DNA of 64,000 nucleotides from Stenopsyche tienmushanensis (lineage: Eukaryota > Arthropoda > Insecta > Trichoptera > Stenopsychidae), in NCBI GenBank assembly GCA_008973525.1, contig WACJ01000295.1, positions 186,001-250,000 of the forward strand, in the 5' to 3' direction. Below are positions 57,660-64,000 of the stretch, one piece after another. Positions within the stretch are counted from its first letter, which is position 1; every line of letters begins with the position of its first letter. The notes under the pieces were generated by a model, which had not been told where the DNA came from, made no database searches, and saw only the letters and a list, made by a program, of their open reading frames with translations. The position numbers and the translations under genes were made by a program.

Positions 57660-59800
57660 GGGATTTTGCGTAAGACATTCTGGGTTTGATCCCGAGGTAG
57701 TTTCAGATTCTAACAGACTAAACCACTCCCTTGTCCTTCTCTGCCTTCCTGGTATTGTTTTCTATATTACTTCAAGAGGACAGGTAGTCTGGCCTTAGGT
57801 AACTGGCCTTATTCTAGTGTTGGAAAGTCGCCCTGCGCCTCTCTCTCTCACTGCCCTATTTGGCGCTCAGGATTTCTTCAACGTAATCGCACCAAAGGTC
57901 CCAGTTCTTCTTACTTGCTATCTTGCTGTGGACCATGTTGTCAACGTTGAGCTCGGCTGTACCGAGTGCTTGTTTTAGTGAATTTCTCTAGAGTGCCCAA
58001 GCCTCACAGTCAGTGATGGTGTGTTCCGCATCGTTGACCTCCACTTGGCAGTGGTGGCACGTCGCGGATGTTTCCTTGCCAATCCGCTCCAGATGCGCAC
58101 CGTAGCATCCATACCCAGTGAACACCTGAGTCAAACAGTAGATCGTTTTGTCGTCTTTTCCATCTTTGCCATCTTCCTTTGTTGGACTGATTCCATATCT
58201 GTTGTCAGGCTTCCCTCAGTTTCTGGTCGTGTGCTGTGTGGTTTTTGCCTAGAGGTTCAGCGCAGGTATTCTAGCAATCATGAGCATCGCGTCTTCGGAC
58301 ACTGTCCTGTACGCTGCGGTGACTCGGAGTGCTCCCTGTCGCTGAACCCTGGTGAGCTTTTTTCTATTGGTGTGTTTGCACTAAAGTTAAGCTTGTTGTC
58401 CATGAGGATCCCTCGGTCTTCTGCAGGAGCAGGTAATGAGTTCTGCTCCTGTAGGTGTTGCCATGTTTAGAAGACTGTTGTAGAGCAATTCCAGAGGGTT
58501 GGTCCCAGAACGGACCCCTGTGAGACGCCCATCTCCAGTCTTCTCGTCAGGTCCGTTTTGTTGCGATGGACACACCGGTCCTTGAAATAATCGCTTACAA
58601 AGCCGACTGCATACTGTGGAACTTCAATGTTTTCCTTCAGGGCTCCCACAATCAGCTCCCAGTCTATGCTATTGAAAGCGTTTTTGATGTCCAGTGTGTC
58701 TTTCTACGCTTTTTGGATGATATCAACTACACGTTTTATTGCTCCAAACGTGGATCACTCCGGTCTAAAACCATACTACCTGTCTGACAGTGCCCGTTCA
58801 ATTCCTGGCTGGATTATCTTGCAGCATTGTCTCGAGGAGTTTTCCAAGAGCGTTCAGCTTGCACAGTGGTTACATTGTGGTTTTCCCCAGTTTCGGAACT
58901 AATACCAATCTGGCCGTTTTCTATCTTCTTGCGAACTTTCATTCCTCTAGGCAGGCATTTATTGCGTCTAATATTAGTTCCGGGTACTCACCAACCATCA
59001 TTTTCGGCAGTCCGAACAATGTCAGATTTATCTGGGAAGAGTTGGCTTATTTTTAAGCCAACTCTTTCAAGAGTTTGCCGTAGGTTCTAGATTTTACCTC
59101 CTCCTCCCCGTAGTTTCCTCGCACAATTTTACTACGGTAGTCCCCACGAGTTAGAGTCAAGCGTACGACATAGCTCTTCCCAGCAACGCGCCTTAGATTC
59201 CTGGATTATTTTTCGCAAGTTTCTTCAGTCTGCTCTGTTAGTTTCCTGGCATTGTGCTCTGGTTTCCGCCACTCTGGCCCTAGTTACTCTACGTATACTG
59301 GCCAGACAGATTCTCCATTGTTCCCAATTTCTTCTGTCTACTAGCATACGCCAGGTCTACTTCTTTCTCTCGATCTTCTGGGCATGGCCGCGTATTTGTA
59401 TTTGAAGTTCTTCTACGGCTTCTTCCGCCCCTCTCTGAGTTATATGCTCCTTTACCCTTTCTTATTCCGCTTGTATCGCAGTGAGGAGTTTGTCTTTTGT
59501 GAAGTTTTTGGTCGACCATCTTTTGCTGTGATATTTCCGACCTCCCTTCCGCTGGCCAGCCAATCGGTAGATGAGATACTAGTGGTCGCTATTCGATACT
59601 TCCCAGCCTCTCACCCTGCCGATTAATGTCTCACCTCAGAAGGTTACATCAATAATCGACCCGTGTAAGCCTCTTCTGTATGTCCATTTTCGACCTATGT
59701 TGGCAGGGAGCAGCCGTAATTTTGCCATGCTCTCTGCCAGGGTTGTTCCTCTCCGGTCGAGCTATTTTTATCCTGGCCAAAATTGACCTGCTGAGTCAAC
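57660..59800 (-). pseudogene. R1-clade LINE ORF2: endonuclease, RT and CCHC remnants
   Basis: This is the best LINE in the window. Minus-strand order is: endonuclease C-terminus RGLHGSIIDVTF and SNSDH (SDH motif, ~59570-59680), linker ESKARCWEELC (~59165-59200), KTARLVLVPKLGK (~58880-58920), LDIKNAFNSIDWELIVGAL (~58640-58700), MGVSQGSVLGPTLWN (~58490-58530), QGALRVTAAYRTVSEDAM (~58290-58345), LTQVFTGYGCYGAHLERIG (~58070-58130), and CHHC...H....C (~58010-58065). Together these are the order of an R1-type ORF2, which nicks DNA and primes reverse transcription there. Scattered stops and shifts make it dead. The N-terminal endonuclease and ORF1 are absent, as in 5' truncation. Confidence 0.85.
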
Positions 59801-61079
59801 TATTCAACGTTTGGTGATCAAATAAGCATTGATTATGACCAAAACTAGATATAAATTAGATAAACTAGATTCAGCCAAATTTATGTGACAAAGTTGTAAA
59901 ATATTTTTGGACCTCAGCAAAACTGCGTCAAATATTTGAATAATTTTGTTTTTTTATAATGAATGCCTATATATAATCTTTAAAATACTTATTTACGTTC
60001 AAAAATTGAGCGTCATTATTGAAATACACTATATAATTCACTTAAGATCGCGAATAATTCACGGAAATTATATATTTTCTTATAAAACATTTGAGAATCG
60101 CTTTAAAAACATAAAGCACTTTAAAAATGCATACAAATAAACGCGAAATAAAAGTTTTTATCCTTGGCTCTGTATTCGTCTGATCCCATCTCAGACGATA
60201 TATACTCGGGATAAAATCCCTTTACTCCTCGCTGTCAATTTATAATAGTTTAAGAAGCATCCATATGATGTTTTTTCAGTATACAATGTCGCCTATTATT
60301 ATCCTTAAAAATTCGAGACATGATTTATGGATTTATATCAAATTTATTCATATCTGCTGCCTAGCTGATATCAAAAATTCATCTGTAAATATGGATAAAA
60401 GTCTATCTTCTTAAATCGTGAATTTCCATTTATTTTAATAGAAGTAGTGCTTTTTTAGTTTATGTAAATTCGGCAATAAATTCAATATGTTTGAGTGGTT
60501 TTGCCGTATAATAGGATTTAAAATGTCCTTAAGAGGTTCGGAATAATTTTATAAATGTTGGTGACTTTCAGATACTTAACTAGTATTTTATAGAAGTTCA
60601 ATATTATAATAACCTATATGCTTTAGATTCCATAAAAAAATGTTCTCCCAACATTGCGTTAATAAAACATGAAACTCATACAAAATTCATATATGCACAT
60701 TATAAAAAATAATTGATTTGTGTATGTCATATTTGTTCAGCGAATGAAATTTGCTCAGTCTATTTGATTTAAAAACTGTTTTTGTTCATATTCTATTTGA
60801 TGATTTTGCTCGATTTGCTTTGTTCTCTACTTTTAGAAAATTAAGCATTTGATTTGGATTATTTTATAAAGATTTTTTTAAATACCATTTAAAAATAAAT
60901 TGTTAGTAAAAAAGTATTTATATAAATATTTCATAGATCTATGGCAATGTAAATATGAAATTTGAATAACTTAATATGGGCTCTTAAGTGCGCGTCCAGA
61001 GAAGCCAAGTGTCAACTGATTGATGAATTTATTGAAATACTATGTATATTAAAAATTATTTACGGATATTATTGCGGAT
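59801..61079. other. unassigned AT-rich sequence
   Basis: Nothing recognised. Confidence 0.5.
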
Positions 61080-61700
61080 CTATGCCTGCGCCGTTTTAGG
61101 TCAGATCCGGGACAAGTCCCAGTATTGCCACACAAAGTACCTTCCACCAACCTGTATCTAACGGTTGTACTGCGCACAGTGCAACCAAGTACACACCACG
61201 CCCTCCATTGGAGACGAAATTATGAGAAATAAGATAAAACAAAAGTTTGGTGGGACTATCTGCGGATTACCACAGGTTCAACCTCAATTTAAAAGAGGCT
61301 GCAGCAGATGTTGGACTGCAGAGATTCCCACTTCAGGTTGGTACTCGCATAGATTCGGACATAAGTAGTACTAAGACACCAAGATGAGTCGCCGTTCAAG
61401 TAGTAATTTACTCTATTCTGCGTGTAACAAGCTATTGTGACACCACAAGATGGTGTTGTTACTTTATACATAAATTCCTACTTCTCCTACTGTAATCAGT
61501 AGTTCTATTGTCGACTTTACAGGTGCGTAAAGTGATCCACGCACTACGACTCATGTTAGCTGAGTTACCACAGCAGCGTTTGATGAGCCTACTGGCGGGG
61601 TTACATTCACAAGTCACTACTTCATGTCATTACCCGATACGATCACCTGTTGCCCACAAGTATAGGGTAATCTTCCCTGGAGCTTTATAGATGGCACCAC
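61080..61700 (+). mobile_element. R1-type LINE 3' region, copy 1
   Basis: GTACCTTCCACCAACCTGTA, CAACCTCAATTTAAAAGAGG with CTGCAGCAGATGTTGGACTG, TCATGTTAGCTGAGTTACC, GCAGCGTTTGATGAGCC, TCATTACCCGATACGATCAC and a short GGAGCTTTATAGATGGCACC end. It corresponds to 47.3-47.7 kb. Confidence 0.65.
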
Positions 61701-61739
61701 AGACAACGACTTACCAGTATTTCGTACTCTTATACAGAG

Positions 61740-63130
61740 CCCATGCACGCACGCTGCTGTGTAGCCTGACCAAAGTGCCCTTGGACCAACCACAAAGAGT
61801 ACCTTCCATCAGTTTTTTAATTCCCAGGCACGCTTTGCGCAAAGCTTCTAGGCATCCACCACTTTTAGTCCGCACTTTTTAGAAGAGGTGAGCCAACGCG
61901 AGAAAAACCAACTGCAGACTAAGTACACCCGAATATACAATGGAAAAGGACGAAATAAGACAAACTAAAAATGAAACAGGGAATACTAACGTGTGATTGC
62001 TGCCACCACGAGTACAACCTCAGCTTGAAGGTGGCATGGTTTCAGTCATTTGTAGTACTTAGCCACGGAGACGAGTCGCCGATAAAGCAGCTGAAAGCCG
62101 TTCTTCCCTGTGTGTAGCGTCATCGGCGATCGAAGAACGGTCCTATGCTTTCACCTCGAGGGAGGAAGAGTCCAGTTCCTGAAGGGTGTCTGCAAGATTC
62201 GGAGGAACCGACTGGATTCTAAATAGGCGTTGTATGTGCATCGCCTATAAGGCCATCTACGTTAGCATCATGACCTACGGAGCCGATGCCTGGGCCAATA
62301 GACTAAGCAGAGCAGGCCACAAGCTAACAGTGATCCGCAGATTGAACGAACGCTGCGCAACGATCCCCCGCTGACACTGGAGGTAAGGGACGTCTTCTTC
62401 GACGAAGAAGAAGGGAAGAAGTTGGAAGACAGAGATGCTCTTAGAAGATAGGAGACAAAGGTGGCCACCCGCGCGTGGCAGAAGAAATAGTCCGATTCTC
62501 CAAACGGGCGTCGGTTACTCTTATTCTTTACTTCCGCTGAGCAAAGGCTCAAATCCAGCTAGGTTGTTCCCAATCACTAAACCGCACAATTTATGACCGG
62601 GCATGGTCATTTTAGTGCCCACTTAATAGGACTTGGGTTTTTAAATTACTCGGATTACCCATGCAGTGCACATAGCATGGACGCAGAACACGTTCTGTAG
62701 TCGTGCAAAGGCATAAGGGCCGAGAGAGAGACGCTTCTGTGCCATATCCACGGGTCTATAAGAAGGGCCCGTGGGGTACACGGATCTGGTGACCCGTTCC
62801 GGTGCCTTCAGCGCCTTTACTGCGTTTTGTAACAGTTCCACATTTCACATCAACTAATCTTAGCTGGGTAACCCCATCAGTGTTTGATGGGTCTACCAGC
62901 AAGGTTACTTTCATGAACATCTACTCTACATCATCATACTAGGAGATTGACTGTTGTTCACGGACATAAATAAAACCCCTGAGGTTTTATGGGTAGATAC
63001 CGTAGAATTAAACACCCACCCAGTGCTTAATGGATGTTTGAATTTATGTCTGGCTTAACCTTAATACATACATTTGGTCCATGAACTGATCTCTGCCCTA
63101 CGCGAAGACCGCGTGCCTTGTGATCGTCGA
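61740..63130 (+). pseudogene. R1-like LINE 3' half, copy 2
   Basis: After blocks shared with 36.6 kb (CGCAAAGCTTCTAGGCATCC), a plus frame reads YKAIYVSIMTYGADAWANRL and LTVIRRLNERCA (~62245-62360). After a shift it continues DPPLTLEVRDVFFDEE, FTSAEQRLKSS, VVPNH, QFMTGHGHFSAHLIGLGF, CSAHSMDAEHVL and SC (62363-62710). LYK..YVP..TYGA..WA, TGHG.F...L, the C..H....H....C finger and a final GPVGYTDLVTRSGAF tail match R1-type ORF2 ends. Several in-frame stops. The 3' untranslated end (62850-63020) is the one found alone at 2.3, 37.5, 47.5 and 61.5 kb. Confidence 0.75.
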
Positions 63131-64000
63131 CTGTATAAAAATTCAATATTTTAATTGTCACCCATTTTCATATAAAGACGAAGATAACTATGAGGAGCGC
63201 TTGGCGCTTCTAATAAACCCCCGATGCGGTTTCCGCGATCGAATAAGGCGGCAATTGGGGACTATTACAGCGGCAAAGGCAACGAAATGAGAGCCGGAAA
63301 AGTAGACCAGCGCCCTCAATATTTATATCTTTTATGTATTTTGAGAAACCAAATATTAAAATCTTATATGAACATTTTTAAATAGGATAGGATGAATATT
63401 TAAAATAGAATTGCCATTGTTGATATTAGTATTAATATAACAAATACAAAACAAACACATATTGAATAAAACTATTTTGATTGTTTCCGGAACCAAAGCT
63501 AACTCCGACACTCATAATATATCAAGTTTTCTTGTTTACTTCATAACACAATTTATTCCTGGAATAGTTAGGAATAAGCTTCCTCCTCAACGGACTGGAT
63601 TCGATTTGGATGGATATATTTTTCCGCACATTAACTCCGTACCGTAGATCTGAAGAGCAGTTGTTAAATTTCATTTCAAATATTCACAGAAAATAATCAT
63701 CCTCGTTGTATTTATATTGAGCCAATGCTGAAATATCGCAAGAGTCGGCTCACTTTATTATTCATACATATTTTCAGCAGGATTTCATGAATAGTTTAGG
63801 CTGTAATTTGATTTGGTTTTTATAGGAGCGCTCCTAGGAACATCGGGCGTGCCATAAAACTGACTCGGATAATATATGTAAAAACAACTTATAATATAAT
63901 GGGAGCGTTTCAGGCTGAAAATTATAGGCTACTAATATACTAACTGTGCCTTTAAATTTCATCTGCGTAAATGTTTTGCGACAAAAACGCCGGAATACTT
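63131..64000. other. unassigned sequence
   Basis: 63190-63320 is GC-richer; no feature recognised. The rest is AT-rich. Confidence 0.45.

Noticed and set aside
58021..58470. 149-codon plus-strand frame as a gene
   Set aside because: Antisense of the R1 reverse transcriptase, whose minus-strand motifs are clear.

Overview
This is a eukaryotic, AT-rich, gene-poor window. It contains no operons, Shine-Dalgarno sites, CRISPR arrays, and no tRNA or rRNA gene that I could recognise. Broken R1-clade LINEs, several mariner transposases, LTR retrotransposons with a tRNA-Leu-type primer binding site, and MITEs point to an arthropod, most likely an insect. I cannot name the species. Open reading frames rarely exceed 150 codons; the recognisable protein pieces are almost all degraded transposon remnants.

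Layout. 1-6700: end of an RTE-like LINE, a 104-bp MITE, a LINE 3' end, a 190-bp TIR element, two LTR pieces and an R1 tail. 8.5-11.8 kb: LTR pieces and a mariner with an LTR inserted in it. 13-20 kb: two long copies of one MITE family (13.1 and 19.6 kb), a near-complete solo LTR (14.8 kb), a 359-bp TIR element with flanking TA (15.7 kb), and R1 and RTE-like LINE pieces. 21-27 kb: an AT-rich LTR-like family (family C) and an internally deleted R1 copy. 28.9-31.8 kb: a mariner interrupted by an R1 fragment, and further mariner pieces. 33-35 kb: LTRs and a MITE. 36.6-39.2 kb: R1 3' region carrying a mariner fragment, an R1-type ORF1 zinc knuckle, a second mariner of the 11-kb type, and an LTR end with its primer binding site. 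41-47.2 kb: a cluster of LTRs. 47.2-56 kb: R1 tails, an RTE-like reverse transcriptase and more LTRs. 57.6-59.8 kb: the best preserved LINE, with endonuclease, reverse transcriptase and CCHC parts on the minus strand. 61-63.1 kb: two further R1-type 3' regions.

The one good host-gene candidate is an exon at 45864-46045 (+). It has a polypyrimidine tract and CAG acceptor, an ATG at 45901, a basic stretch followed by a hydrophobic segment, and a GTATGT donor in phase 1. It looks like the first coding exon of a secreted or membrane protein.

The most interesting pattern is a hairpin inside the LTRs. Eleven LTR copies keep exactly 29 nt with 10-nt arms and a 9-nt loop, and arm changes often preserve pairing (G-C to A-T, or wobble). 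It lies shortly upstream of AATAAA in several copies, and a related stem recurs in family C. This looks like a conserved RNA structure at the end of the retroelement transcript. All boundaries and comparisons were made by eye.
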